A stretch of 64,000 nucleotides of DNA, taken from NCBI RefSeq assembly GCF_958295425.1, contig NC_081143.1, positions 15,942,516-16,006,515 on the forward strand, read 5' to 3'. Of the stretch, positions 1 through 31,838 are shown in pieces (positions within the stretch are counted from its first letter, which is position 1; every line of letters begins with the position of its first letter). This DNA comes from Solea solea. Lineage: Eukaryota > Chordata > Actinopteri > Pleuronectiformes > Soleidae. Position numbers and translations under genes: made by a program. The notes beneath the pieces are model-generated. The model ran no database searches. It had not been told where the DNA came from and was given only the letters and a program-made list of their open reading frames with translations.

Positions 1-66
1 GTCTACCCAGCTGATTCTGCAGGCAGCTTTCCCACTCCAACAACAGGGCACATTCACCCAGGCCTC

Positions 67-109
<43 letters not shown>

Positions 110-235
110 CAACAAAGACAACAGCAGCAATCTCACCACCAGAGGCACCAGCAGCAGCTGAAACCGCAGCCCCAGAAACAGCAGAAAGCCCCGTCATCGC
201 ACAGGACTGACAGTGTTAGCAGCCAACCTCAGTAA
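1..235 (+). CDS. clock: CLOCK circadian transcription factor, C-terminal end (partial)
   Basis: This is the 3' end of the coding sequence of CLOCK, a bHLH-PAS protein that pairs with BMAL1 and activates E-box genes such as per and cry. The readable part is 77 residues. It starts with STQLILQAAFPLQQQ, runs into 16 consecutive glutamines (positions 68-115, eleven CAG then five CAA codons), then a Q/H/K-rich stretch, and ends HRTDSVSSQPQ before TAA at 233-235. The glutamine-rich activation tail and the terminal HRTDS...QPQ match the end of vertebrate CLOCK as I remember it. The close neighbour kit supports the call, because CLOCK lies near KIT in vertebrates. The bHLH and PAS domains lie upstream of the window, and a splice junction just before position 1 cannot be judged. 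If the neighbouring kit is kitb, this is probably clockb. NPAS2 is the main alternative and is less likely because of the tail. Confidence 0.88.
68..130 (+). repeat. CAG/CAA repeat encoding the CLOCK poly-glutamine tract
   Basis: Eleven CAG codons are followed by five CAA codons, giving 16 uninterrupted glutamines. One arginine and four more glutamines follow. The pure CAG part is the segment most likely to vary in length between individuals. The synonymous CAA block would interrupt slippage. Confidence 0.95.
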
Positions 236-2015
236 AGTGCAGAAAAAAAAAAGTTCAGATGACTGAAACTCTCACAGGGCTGATCCGGTTTTCTTTGGTT
301 TTGTGGCTGCCACAAATTTCCTTTTCCCCCGTAATGATCGCCCTCCCTTCCTCCAACTAAACAAAACCAATCATAGGAAAAAGGAAAGAGTCCACAAGGA
401 ACTCGCTTACGATTGTCTCCATGGCAACAAGATGGATTCAGATCCACTTTTTCCGTCGCGGGAGGTGGAGTTGAGGGAGCACTGGTATCCGTGGAAGCTC
501 CTCCACAAACATCCAGAGAACGTTTTAATCGCCACAGTAACGACAGACTTTTTAAAAAGGTGCGTCAAAAGTGGACTGACCTTGTACAGATTAACTGTAT
601 GATATAAAGAAAATGTGTAAATATCAAGTATAGCCTAACAGGAAACAGAAATGTAGTATTTTATATGATTGCATGGAAAGAATAACTGTGTAAGCTTTTA
701 TTAGTCGCTTTTGAAAACAGAATTTTTACTTTCTTCAAGTGTTTTCTGGTCAAAGACTGAGCAGAGACTCCCCTCCCTCCCTCCCTCCTTCCCCCACTTA
801 CCCAAAAAACAACAGAGTCCAGATTAAGGCTTTAAAGTTCTGTCAGTTTGTTTAAAAGTGGTTGGGCTTGGGTTGATTTTCTTTTGTGGAAGTTGTGTAA
901 CTGTGTCTCTTAGATGATACTGGCTCTTTTTAACTTTGTAATTCTACATTATGTTTGGCAAGAAACAAAATTACAGTTAAACTGAATTATTTGCAGGTTG
1001 ATCACTGTACGTATAACGGGTTTAGTGATTCCAAGTGCCAATAACAGACACTTTTTATTTCAAGCAGACTATTCAAAGGCGTATATATTTTTCAACAAAA
1101 TATTACCCCTAATAAACTTTAGCGTGTGTATATAGTAGGGATTATTTTTGAATAGAGAGCCCTATACATAACAAAATGGTTTATCCTCACCCTGAAACTT
1201 CAGCACTTGATGTGGTTGTGTACAGTAAATCACTGTCGAGACCTAGTTTGTTATCTGTGGCGTGATTCTGTGAGCTAATGTGTGCTTTTGGGAATACAAT
1301 CTTCGTATGTGTGTTTGCATGAGAGTGTCTGTGGTCGTGTGCGTCTGTTGCCCCTTGTGTCTTACAATAATTGACTTAGTAAGTGTTTGGAGTTGCTGGA
1401 TGGTACTTGTATTCTCAGGAATGTGGGAAGTTTTGCTTCTGCCTCAGTCTGGAACCAGACCAGGAAGGATTAGACAGTGATGCTGCAAAAGACCAGAGGA
1501 AGAAGTGTCGCAACATAAAGGGTGTGGTGGTGACCGAGTCAAATCTGAACCGTAGTCATTTTTGTTTCCTTGTGAATGTAGATGTGAAGGATGGCGACTC
1601 TAAAGAGAGGGGTAAAAAATATCCTTTTTTTTTTGTTGTGGTCAGAGAGGTTGTTGAGATCCAGGGGAGCAGAAATATAAAGAAACCTTTGTCCGCTTTT
1701 ATTCAGATTTGAAATCAAGTGACTGTTGCACCAGTGAACCTGTCTCATGGTCTTCTGTATACTCAGTGTTTTATCCTCATTTCTCTTCCTAGGCCTCAGA
1801 AACCCTCATGCAGTTCAGTCCACTCAGCTCTCAGTTCTCAAACGGCAGTGAAAACCAGGACTGGGCCATGGTCCATTTTTAAATAAAATGGAAATGGTCT
1901 CATCTCCTGTAATACAGTCATAAGCCATATCAAACAGAAAAGCCTTGGTTTGCAGGAAGTTACGGTGGTTGGCAATGGAGCATTTAGAATGTGTTGTATT
2001 ATCACCCAGTGTAGA

Positions 2016-2062
2016 GTGTGTGTGTGTGTGTGTGTGTGTGCGTGCGCGTGCGCGTGCGCGTC
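2016..2062. repeat. (GT)n microsatellite merging into (GC/GT)n
   Basis: An alternating GT run becomes GTGCGC alternation, a purine-pyrimidine stretch able to adopt Z-DNA. It lies in the presumed clock 3' UTR. Confidence 0.95.
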
Positions 2063-2259
2063 TGCCTGAGTGTGTCCTCTTCTTGAATCACTTGGAAGTC
2101 AGTATTGGCTTCCTCTGATAGCCAATCAGTTCTTGCGTTGCAGTATAAAGTAATAATTGTAATATTCAAGAAACTTCCTCTTCATTAGGGCTCAGTATTC
2201 TGAAAGCTCATGTGTGGGACAGCTCAACTTGAATTCATGTTTGTCAGTGTGAGAGAGTC

Positions 2260-2270
2260 TGTGTGTGTGT

Positions 2271-2309
<39 letters not shown>
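2260..2309. repeat. (GT)n microsatellite
   Basis: About 24 GT units with one interruption, in the presumed clock 3' UTR. Confidence 0.95.
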
Positions 2310-2310
<1 letters not shown>

Positions 2311-3571
2311 ATGTTAACTGTCACTGTAACCCACTATATTTTCATATGGAAACGTGTGTGTGTGTGTGTTTGCGTGTGAGTGAGGAAAGGATGGATGGCA
2401 ATGCAGAGCATTGGTCGCCTGTCAAGCTAAGCTGGCTACTGTTATTGTTTTACAATGACACACTGCCCAACAAAACTAACTACACATCATCGGACCAGTC
2501 TCGAATAGTAACCCTCAGAAAAGCAACTTTAATATAGCGTAAGTAGCAAATCCTTGGATCTTTCCACAAAAAAAAGAGACTTGTTAAGAGACTTTACACT
2601 GAGGGACTTACTATTCAAACCAGGTCTTCCACCCATCACATAGCTAATATATGTAGATCCTCTATGGACTAGTCTGTTTAAAGCATCACTTTAAAGGATT
2701 ATGTTTAAATCTCTATAGTTTGTGTCACTGATATCCAGCCCAAAGAATGTAAAGGTGTTTTTAAAGAGACTCATGGATGTTGTAACTGTTGATTATGGAG
2801 AAACTTTGATCAGCGTTTTGATGAAGGAAGTTAAGAGGTATGCAAGGAAATCATGTCTCTAATGGCAAGAATCCACACATAGAATCTGATATACAATCTT
2901 ATTTACAGTCTTTGCATTTAAAAACAAACAAACCATAACATAAAAAAAGTTAAATGTTTGCCACAATAATGTTCTGACAATTTATGGATGGGTAAGAGGA
3001 TGTTTGAAATGGGATGCCACGGAAAAAAAGCAAAAAAAAAAACAAAACAAAGCCCTCTACACAGATCACTAGATCCTAGATCTAGGATAATACTGTACAC
3101 ATACACAAAGCTAAGTACACCAGTATTCAGTGTAAAATGGTGCTATGCTCACCTGTACTGTATGTATGTATAACCCCTCCCTATGCTCTTGAACTGTGCC
3201 CCTTTATCTACCCCAAAGTCAAATGTAATAATAATAATAATCAATATTTTGAAGCAAAAATGTTTGCTATTATAATCCCTTTCTCCCCCTCTTGGTCATT
3301 TTGAAAATAAAAAATGTTGCAAATATTATCCCTGACACATGTCTACTGTAGTTATGTTGTGTTTCATGGTCTGTTGGCCAAGCTCGTGGTGTGGCAACAT
3401 CTGTGCACCACTTGGATCCAGTTGGAAATACTTCAATACTTGTTAAAAAAGGATTACAATGGAAAAATATTTGTGTTATTGTTTTTTACCATCTCCACCA
3501 TTAAATGTTTTATTATGCTCTGTGCAGACATGTCTTCATGTCCTTCTCAGATGTGTATATACACACACTCA

Positions 3572-3948
3572 GGCCTCTTTATTAGGTACAGAGGACACCT
3601 AATAAAGTGGCAGGAGTGGCACCTGGTGGTCTTTCATGTGTTGTACGTTCACATATGGTCGCTTACTGTCGTTGTAGTCATTTTTTTTTTAATGTATTAT
3701 TTTTCTCCTCTACCTCTTGCATGAACTGCCATTTTCAAATTTTGATTTAACTCTGTGAAAAATCCCACTATGATGAGTGGTTATTGAAATAGCCAGAACA
3801 GCCTGTCCGGCACTGACCTCCATGCCACTTTTAACGTCCTTAAACATCTTGACCATGCCTAAATGTCTAAATGCAATGCTGACACATGATTGGCTGAGAC
3901 ATTTGCATGAACAAGTAGTTGAACAGGTGTACCTAATAAAGTAAGGGT
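3572..3948 (-). mobile_element. Tc1/mariner-like transposon relic, internally deleted
   Basis: The segment is bounded by copies of the fish Tc1-like terminal motif (CTTTATTAGGTAC at the left, GTACCTAATAAAGT at the right). Between them are pieces that recall, in reverse, transposase sequence of the same family: a GGCACCTGGTGGTCTT piece near 3617 and the terminal stretch around 3850-3935. No open transposase frame remains. A second internal CCTAATAAAGTGG near 3598 shows that the element is rearranged. Family recognition is from memory of common fish repeats. Confidence 0.72.
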
Positions 3949-4894
3949 ATAAGGTCATTATAGGTCAAAATGTTAAAGCTGGGGTAGGTGGAATAATTGG
4001 GGACTGTGGGTGACGGGTGGCTTTGACCAATCAGAGGGCAGTTCAGAGGGAGAGCAGCTGCATGTATGCGCCTCCTTTAGTGAAAAGGTCGCAATAACAG
4101 CATTGGAATAACAACTGTCTACACTGAAGTGCAACCTCAGAAACGCACCCAAAAAAAAGATTCTAAAAAAGAGTTGGAACACTGAACACAATAAAATGTG
4201 TGTCAGTATCAGTGAAGCATGTGAGACGCAGCTCGTCTTTCACGTGTGCATCACCACGTGTGTCTGCCTGAACTCCTGAGGACAAAGAGCAGCGATCCTG
4301 AAAATGTTAGTATTCTCACAACAGTCTCTTACTCTTCTATCAATTTGCCGACGGCGGCATCGATCCATGCCAAGCACACATCTGCTGTGTGTGTGTGTGT
4401 GTGTGTGTGCGATCAGCGTCAATCCGACTCAGCTGTGCTGTCTCTGCTGCCAAAGGTTAACGTAACCTACGATGGCCAACACACCTGCAGTTCATCAGCT
4501 GATTAGCTTTTCTCACAGTATTTTAACCCAGAATCACTTCTTCCTCCGGCGTTGTGGTCCAGCTGTAATAATTGGCAGGAGTGAGTTTGCAGAATATTAT
4601 GAAGTCATTTTTACCAATTATAAGCAGGTCACATGAATGTATGTGCCAAATGTAAAGAAATGTGTAAGAAATTAGCTTCAAGAGGCAAACGAAAGGTGCA
4701 TGAAACCACCAAAATCAACCGTTCTACGCAAACATTTCTGCCACACTTCAAGAAACTTCCTCTCTGCGTTCCTGAGATATCGCTTATTCATGACATTGGG
4801 GTACACTCTGAAAGAATAGGGCTTCTGGCTGTCCACAGTATGGAGGCATAAATAAAACAAAAAAAAAAGGAAGTGGACAGTTTCCAGTGGTCCT
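3949..4894. other. Convergent clock/kit intergenic spacer
   Basis: No exon with splice signals is visible on either strand. A (GT)12 microsatellite lies at 4387-4410. The rest is ordinary A/T-rich sequence between the two convergent genes. Confidence 0.5.
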
Positions 4895-5619
4895 ACCATC
4901 ACAGGTACTTTATTATTACAAGTCAACCAACCGTATCAAAACTACAAGAACCTCAAAACCAGTGTACATAAGCTCTCGTCTAACTTTCGTCACCACAACA
5001 ATGCATTCAGTGTTTCAAAAACAAAACAAATCTAAAGGCACATCTCTATTGTATTTACATTGCATACATGATGGACACAAATCAAGAAAAAGGACAACAC
5101 AAAACACCTGGCCACAGTGGCTTTGCTTAGCTATGACTAAACTAAAGCTACTCCTAAAAAATACATACAGTGATACACCTGTTAGATTTTGTTAAGTCAC
5201 AGTATTCAAGTCGACAACTCTGAATCGCTCTGTTTTACCCAAAGCATTTGAAGATGAAATCTCAGGCTGAATGTGAGCCAAAATGTCTCCCGCTGCTGAT
5301 ATGTCGCGTGGTTTCGTGCACAAGTCTGTTTACATGGACGTGCACCTAAAACCCTTACAACAAAGATCAATGCGCCAATGTGGAAATAAGACAGAGGTCA
5401 ACACTTAGAGCTCAGTGCAGGGTTGTAATATATATATATATATATGTACAGTATCTATATGTTCGTCTGTGTGAGTGAGCAGGAAGGACAACAGTGACTA
5501 TGTTGTTTGTAGTTATTTTGCGTGTGTTGTTAAAGGACAGGGTGAACAAGGATGTGATGGTGCGAGTGTTACATGGCATTAGGTGTGTGCAGGTAAATGT
5601 ACGTGTGTGTGTGTGTGTG
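4895..5619 (-). other. kit 3' untranslated region
   Basis: This follows the kit stop codon on the minus strand. An AATAAA on that strand is at 4909-4914 (read as TTTATT on +), giving a UTR of about 0.7 kb. It contains a (CA)n run directly after the stop codon (5601-5619 region) and an AT repeat at about 5427-5446. The exact cleavage point is inferred. Confidence 0.55.
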
Positions 5620-24973
<19,354 letters not shown>

Positions 24974-25310
24974 GGTTCGTGGTAGGTTTTTTTTTTGTTT
25001 TGGTTTTTTTACTCTAATCCATGCGTTTCAGGAGCAAAAACAACCATTCTGAGGTTCAGAAAACAAAGACGCGTCCAGACCAAATCCACTGTAAGAGCAG
25101 AGCAAAGGACAGGTCCCACTGTGGTGGTGGTGGTGATGATGATGATGTGATGATGATGATGAGCGCACTGTAATAGAATGATCAGGTTGAGTGCGAACTC
25201 CCCTGATGGATTTCAGTGGAGCAGCTTAAAGGCACAGTGCAGCGGCTTCCTCTCCCTCTCCCTCTGCCACTCCTTTCTGCTCCGCATTGGCTGGAGACTG
25301 GCCAAGGTGA
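24974..25310 (-). promoter_or_regulatory. kit 5' untranslated region and probable proximal promoter
   Basis: Upstream of the kit ATG on the minus strand there is an A-rich leader, a GGT/GAT-type repeat (25118-25163 on +), then a segment with a CCAAT box on the minus strand (ATTGG at 25286-25290) and G/A-rich sequence. No TATA box is evident. The transcription start is not determinable from sequence alone. Confidence 0.4.
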
Positions 25311-28300
25311 TGAGGCGAATATTACTGGGAAAAACACCTTCTGCGTATTTTTACGCAGTCACTGCATCACAGGGGTGCGATCCGAACATTGGCTGTCCCC
25401 TCCGATAAGACCACTTTGAATGTGGTGGCAACATTTTAATCATCCTCAGGCACTGGCCAAGTATTACATAAACATGTGCTGGAAGTTTTCATATTTGAAT
25501 CAGAGACTTAAAGCTGCAGTGTGTAACTGTTGGTGTGTTGTTTTGGCCTCAGTTTGGTTTAAGTGAACTGAAACCTAATACATGCTGGTAAGAGTCTACA
25601 ACTTATTTTTGATTATGTGTTTTTACTTTTAGGGCTGCAGCGTTTATTTGACTGCTAAATGACTCGTCAACTATGTTATAATCGATTCATGCTGACGTAT
25701 TTAAAAAACAGCCAAAGGCTTTCCTTTATAAATAGGCTTTTCAGTTAGACAATGTTTTTTATTGTTTATGTTTTCCTGTTTCTTTTAATGTTGATATTTG
25801 ATGTATTTTACTTGTATTGTCTTGTGAAGCATAAAATCAGTTTGAGTGTTTTTTTTTTCAATAATTAAAACAAGCTTTCTTATTTTTCAGCTTCCTAAAT
25901 GTGAATATTTTCTGGTTTCTTCACTCCATATAACAAATAAATAATTACAGCTGATGAATTTTGGTTTGTGGACATCATCAGATCAACATTTTTCAACATT
26001 TTATGACCTTTTATGGAACAAACAATTAATTCATTATGAAAATAATCATTCATAGCAGCCACATTTCCTTTATTGAAGAATTAGTTTATAAAATACATAC
26101 TGTAAGTGTGCCACAGTGCACAAAACCAGATTGGAGAGACAGACCAATTATTGCTCAATAAATGTTTATTTAAGTCTAGGAATATTGTGTATCATTTGTT
26201 ATTATTACACTGACTTCTAAAGATTGGAGAGAAAACCCTTATTGGTCGACCTCTAACTGCAAATATCTCATTGATCACAGAAGCTATGATGCTCTTCATA
26301 TATTGTCACGTTTCCCCTAAACTCTCATTATCTTACAAAGTGGTTTCACTTTGCCCAGATTTAACCACATTTTTATCAGTCGTGTGTGGTTTTTCAAGCA
26401 GGATTGCACAATGCAGACACACACCAAAATAAATTAATTAGGAATAAATTTTATTAAGGTAAGGTATGGAAACAACACTTATGTGTGACAAATTATGAGG
26501 TCATTGGCATTTGGATTGGAATCATGTGACTGAAAGTTGGTCTTATGTATTACTCTTACGTATAAACCCAATTTGACATTTTTCAAACACATGGAGCCCC
26601 AGCCATGACATGGGGGAAAAAAACTTATAATTTTTGTACACAAAAAAATGTCATTTGTGGCCACGAAATACATACATGCATGTATGCATGTATTTCAACA
26701 GATGTGGATCATTTTCTTATATATACTTTGATCGTTCATTTCTGTGTGCCTGACAAAGACAATCATTACCAAAACAAAGTCAGTGCTTCATCTGATCTGT
26801 ATAGTTATACATAAAAAAGTATGGAATTAGATTTGTGTCTAAGAATATTTACGCTGTCCGTCCTGAACACGTTCCCCAAGGTTGCCCCGTTGACATCCGA
26901 CAAAATAATTGTACTTCCAGATGGACAGCTACCGGTCCACTCCTAAACGCAGCAGCCAATCAGCAGGCCCGCGCATAGTCAGATTTTTTGCCCAAATGTT
27001 GTTTACTTCTTAAAAGGTGTTGTTAGAAAATATTGACACAAATCTACTTGCATAGAAAAGGATTTAAAAGACAAGAAACAAAAACCTGATCATCCCCAAA
27101 ACTTGCTGTCCCCAAAGTTATTTCTTCTTCTTGCACACATCAACATCAGATTTATAAATGCAAACTCAGCTCTCCTCGTCATTCACCGTCATAAGTTAAG
27201 ACGTACAACGTAGTTACATGAAAGCAAATCTGTGTTCCTGTGTGTTACAGTCGCAAAAGCCTCAAGGGCCACGAAGTTGAACGGTTGGATATGAACAAAT
27301 CATTTAAAACAAGAAGAAACCAAAGATGACGACGCGTATAAATTAGTTTTAGATCATTGTAGTAGCCAATCTGATTCATTTACTTAATGCCTTGTATTAG
27401 CTCTACATGTTCAAATGTGGGTGTTTGCATGGTTTGGCTTTTGTGTTTTATCTTTTGGTCTGTGTGTGTCAAAAATGTGAGAATACACAGGGAGCGTTGT
27501 TGTTGTTGTTGGTGATGGTGTGTGTGTGCATGTGTGTGTGTGTGTGTATGTGCTATTTTCTCTTGGACACATGATAAATCTCTAAGTCACTCCGTTGCCC
27601 TGCAGCTGTTCATGTCTCTCTCTCCACACACGATGGAAGGGTGAGGCTAAACAAACTAGAACAAAGGCAGAACATCACATTTATTGATTTTGTACTTCAT
27701 TAATTTGTTTTTGCAGCACATTTGTTCAGCTGAATGTGGCTAATGGTTGTTTTCTTTATCAGTAAATTATCGCCAGGGAAATTGTCGGGAAATCACTTCC
27801 TTTAACAAAGACGAGGGTGGGATCCCAGCTTTGTAATAAGTATTTTGTCCTTTCTTGTCACATTCGTCACCGTTTTTCCTGGAAAAATTTGCTAAAAATA
27901 CAGTTTTTCATGTCTGCATTTGTTCTCTCGCTTTACTGAGAGAGAACAAATAAATTAACCGTTGGCCTTAAGGATCCAGTTGGAGTTCGAGAACCACTTT
28001 TTAAATATTCAGCGTTCAGACAAAGGAGCCCTGCACCTGAGAGTGTCAAAGTTCACCAACACCTGTTCACCAGCAGCACAGTGTCCAGCTGCCCATATAC
28101 GCTGTGTGACGATGGCACTGCGTGGGGTTTTTGTGTTTGCTCATCCATATGTCGCCTTTTTCGCTGAGTTTACATGTCATTTGAGTAGTTCATATGCCTT
28201 TTGCTATTTCATTATTCATTACAGAGGTGAGTGTCCATAGCAGATCTGGGCTGAGTCACTATGACTCTGAGAGTGTGTGTGTGTGTGTGTGTGTGTGGAC

Positions 28301-28443
28301 CCACTGCATGACTCACTCAGTGCTTTTAGACAGATGAGGACAGCGGTCTCACAGAGGGCAACGGAGGTTTTATACAAGAAAAATAGCCACTTAGATTAGA
28401 TTACGTAATGAAAAAACATTCCTCTCGCTCTCCCTCCCCTCTC

Positions 28444-28509
<66 letters not shown>

Positions 28510-30119
28510 ATTCTAACTCAATCATCTCCATACGTAGCTATCTTCACACCCTCAGACATGTACATCATCCTTCTTTGCCTGACGGTGTAAACCTACACAG
28601 GAATAACAGACCACACATACACACACGTACACAGACACACACACACACAGACACACATCTGAAAGCATATTGTGCCTCATCATTTCCCCCGTTCGTGGCC
28701 GAATGCCCATACCTTTTTCCTCCAATGCAATCCAATACTCATCTCTGTCTGCTGACTGTGTGTTATAAACCTGATATCTGTGTCCACTTATCTTTCCTCT
28801 CCTTTAATACAGTCAGTGTAGTGAAGGATTGTTTCTGACCCGCTCTGTGTGGTTGCTAAGTGTTGTTCCTTGGTACAGCTGTGGTGTTTTACTCATCACT
28901 TATAACTGTCTGAACAGACCGGACTAAAAGCTGGGTCAGAAAAAAACACACAGACACACACAAAGCACAAAGGCATTTACTTTTATGTCATTTACTTTGA
29001 CTGAAACCACTGCTGTTGTGCAGCTCAGGTCTTTTTTTCTCTCTTTTTTTACAATCTTATGAGAAATGTGCTATTCTGCCTCTCGGTGGAGAATGACAAG
29101 AAAAAATATTGAAACCACTCTCATGTCTGTTTGATTCTGTAATGTGTTCAAAAGGTGCAGACAGAGAGGTTTGCTGTTTTGTTTTCTTGGATGGTTAAGT
29201 GATGAAAGTAACTTTCTGGATTCTCAATGGTTGCCTAGCAACTGCTCTAAGCCATGACATAGTAGGGCAAATAGCGTCCCAAAAGCCCATGTGTGTTTTA
29301 TGTGAGTTCTTTATTCAGATTAAATTATGTTTAAATGAAATAATACATTTTCATTAACGACCTTTAGAGGTGAGTAAGCTTGTTCTTAAAGAACCATTTC
29401 CCCCACTTTCTCATCCTTATGGTAAATTAAATTCACCCGCTGGCTATAGCTTTTCATTTAAGGAACAAATGTGACTGTAGTTTACAAATCTTCTAATATT
29501 TAAATCTGCATTTAAACTTGATCATATTGGGGAAACTCTTGTGAGCTGCGCAAAATGCTGAATGGTTCAATAATCCCTGTAGTTTTTTTATGTGTAAAAC
29601 TTTGTGTTACAACGTTGTGCGTGAAACGTACCAAACAAAGAAAGTTTAAGTTGAATTTCCAGTGCAAAATGTCAGAGGATCTATTCCTATAATCTCATTT
29701 GCTAAATCACTTGAATTAAGGAAAACAATATTTCAGTTTCTCAAATAACATTTGCCACACTTACCCAGAAATAAACAGTATGTGAGGCTTCAGTGGCACA
29801 TAAATATGTTCGTTTTCACAACAGATGGACCTTTGTCTTGCAAAACAATCAAGTACCGTGTTAAACTGGCACATGTGGCATCGCACGGTTGAGATAAGCA
29901 TATGTTTGATCCGAAGAGATGATGTGGATTGAAAATGTGCCAGGGCACTGACACGATGTGAGTACGCTAATATCAGTGTGGGTAATTACTGATAGCCCAA
30001 TGATCGCCCTCTTTCTGGATAAACCTGATTAGCATCGACGAGGCTGTAAACTGCCCTAATCCAGCGTAAGGAGAGACGGAGAGATGCTGGGATAGAGGGA
30101 GGGTGCCAAGAAGAGATAG
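25311..30119. other. Gene-free DNA upstream of kit, repeat-rich
   Basis: No exon with acceptor, donor and plausible protein was found on either strand. There is a degenerate dispersed repeat with a GGGCTGCAGCG end and CAATAATTAAAACAAG core (about 25630-26060), (GT)n at 28272-28297, and a (CT)n(CA)n block at 28419-28507. This is where pdgfra would be expected in the ancestral order; no trace of it is recognisable. A more G/C-balanced stretch at 29930-30090 is a weak candidate for a conserved element. Confidence 0.5.
28419..28507. repeat. (CT)n-(CA)n compound microsatellite
   Basis: About 60 bp of CT with interruptions runs directly into about 26 bp of CA. The polypyrimidine part could form a triplex. 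Confidence 0.93.
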
Positions 30120-30129
30120 AGCAAGGGTG

Positions 30130-30960
30130 ACAAGACGGAACAGCGAGGACTCAGACGCAGAGGTCTTTTAATAGTCTTTATTGACACTCTTAACAATTCT
30201 CAAGGCAGGTCCTCTTTGCTGAGGAAAAACAACAGCGTGGCTATGAAAACCTAAAGCAATTTGCGAGCGCAACGCTCTACAAGAGAGACGTTGCGGAACT
30301 ATAAACGTGGAACCAAAAATCACTCCGAAGAGGAAGCAAACTTAAACTATGGTTATCCTAAAAAACTTAAACAGAAAACTCTCCAAACGGAGGAAAAACA
30401 AGGCTCTAAGCACTTCAAAAAGAAAACAATCTCTAAGCACAATCCTAATGATTGGCGATCCTTAACTAACTAAGAATGAAATCAAAACGCAATCTAAATT
30501 GGATCTAAATAGTTAAAGGTAAGTCACAATCCTAATGATTGGAATTCCTAAAGAGGCTGTGAAAATTAACCAACAAAAAATCTCTCCCAAGGAGGAAAAA
30601 TAAAAGGGCTATAAATCTGAACTAAGGAGTCAGCTATCAGGCTGTGATAAGAAAAACTTACAAATAAAACGTCGTTCACAAAGAGGATCAGAAACTTGAG
30701 AATGCTGTGGCTGTGACGAGGAGCTCGGGTAATCAGGCATTGGCGATGACACACTGGCACTGAAACAAAGAAGCAGAGAGTTTTTAAGGTGCACATGGCT
30801 TGATTGTCTGCAGGTGTGTGCAATCAGGCCGGCAGGCCGGCAGAGGAGGGGGCGGGGCAAGCGGCCGGAGTGACAAAGGGAGACAGACGGGACAGGAAAT
30901 ATAGAGTGTGTGCAAAGAAATAAATGAGAAACAAGTCCAGCTGGATGTTTACAATGTGTC
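30130..30960 (-). repeat. Probable dispersed repeat, minus orientation
   Basis: On the minus strand it starts near a CACCTGCAGACAATCAAGCC segment and ends with CAATAAAGACTATTAAAAGA followed by CTGCGTCTGAGTCCTCGC. This recalls a widespread fish repeat with an AATAAA and GAGTCC end. Internally CACAATCCTAATGATTGG occurs twice (about 30438 and 30526) and a CCAAGGAGGAAAAA-like motif recurs. No protein is encoded. Confidence 0.45.
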
Positions 30961-31804
30961 ATAGTGTGATTAGGATGTGAATTTGGTAAAAAAAAATTAA
31001 TAATGTTGGCACTGTTCTTTAAGACTGGGTCCCAAAATTCTAAATGACCTGGAGTCCAGTGAACTTCTGGTCTAAAGTGTTTGTTTTGATATCGTATAGT
31101 TCACAAAAAAAACATGCAAAATTAATCTATAAATAACAAAAACAGGCAGAAATCATAGAAAAATTAAATCAATAATAAGATGTAGACAATGTAATGAAAA
31201 CACTAGACAAGTTTGTATATAACTGAATGTTGAATTTAATAATGTGATGAATGCAACCTGATGTGTTTTTGTAGTATTATTATTTTAAATATTTTACTAT
31301 CAGAATGTTAATGTAGACCATCGACAGGGGGACTGCGAGTTTTACACCTCTGCTTTAAGAGGATCGAGTGGGTTTTTAATGAATTATTGTGGTCCCCATA
31401 TAAGAACGTTCATTATTCTGTACATTTGGAGATATGTGTTTATAGATACGTGATATGTGTGTTTTGTTGTTTTGTTTTTTTTGACACCAACAATAGTCTT
31501 GTACAGTGTGATGTCTTATCTGTGTCATTCTGAATAATTACTTATATCATTCAACTTGTGGAATCTCCTTCAGCGATGCTATTTGCATTTAATTCCTTCA
31601 CAATTTTACATTTGTCACATACTCAAAAGACAGATTTGTTTTTTGTTTTTTTAAAAAGAGCCCTCAAATGAAGCAAAAGAACTGGAGGAAAAAGGGGAAG
31701 GGAAGGTGATTAGGGTGGAAAAGAGAGATGCAGTGGGGGGAGATGGAGTGAATGAAATAAATGCAATTTCACTGATCAGTTTAACTGAGAGACCATTAGC
31801 ATCC

Positions 31805-31838
<34 letters not shown>

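Larger units (their letters stand above)
236..3320 (+). other. clock 3' untranslated region and downstream DNA
   Basis: No coding exon is visible here. AATAAA hexamers lie at 1111-1116, 1882-1887 and 3306-3311. The last is followed by GT-rich sequence and may be the distal polyadenylation site, which would make a 3' UTR of about 3 kb with alternative ends. Two long GT repeats (2016-2062 and 2260-2309) and T/A-rich sequence fill much of the rest. The UTR extent is inferred from signals only. Confidence 0.5.

Noticed and set aside
303..602. Frames just after the clock stop codon
   Set aside because: They lie in the clock 3' UTR and show no conserved protein features.
27962..28240. 92-aa frame upstream of kit
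   Set aside because: No recognisable motif, no splice partners and no neighbouring exon. Consistent with chance.
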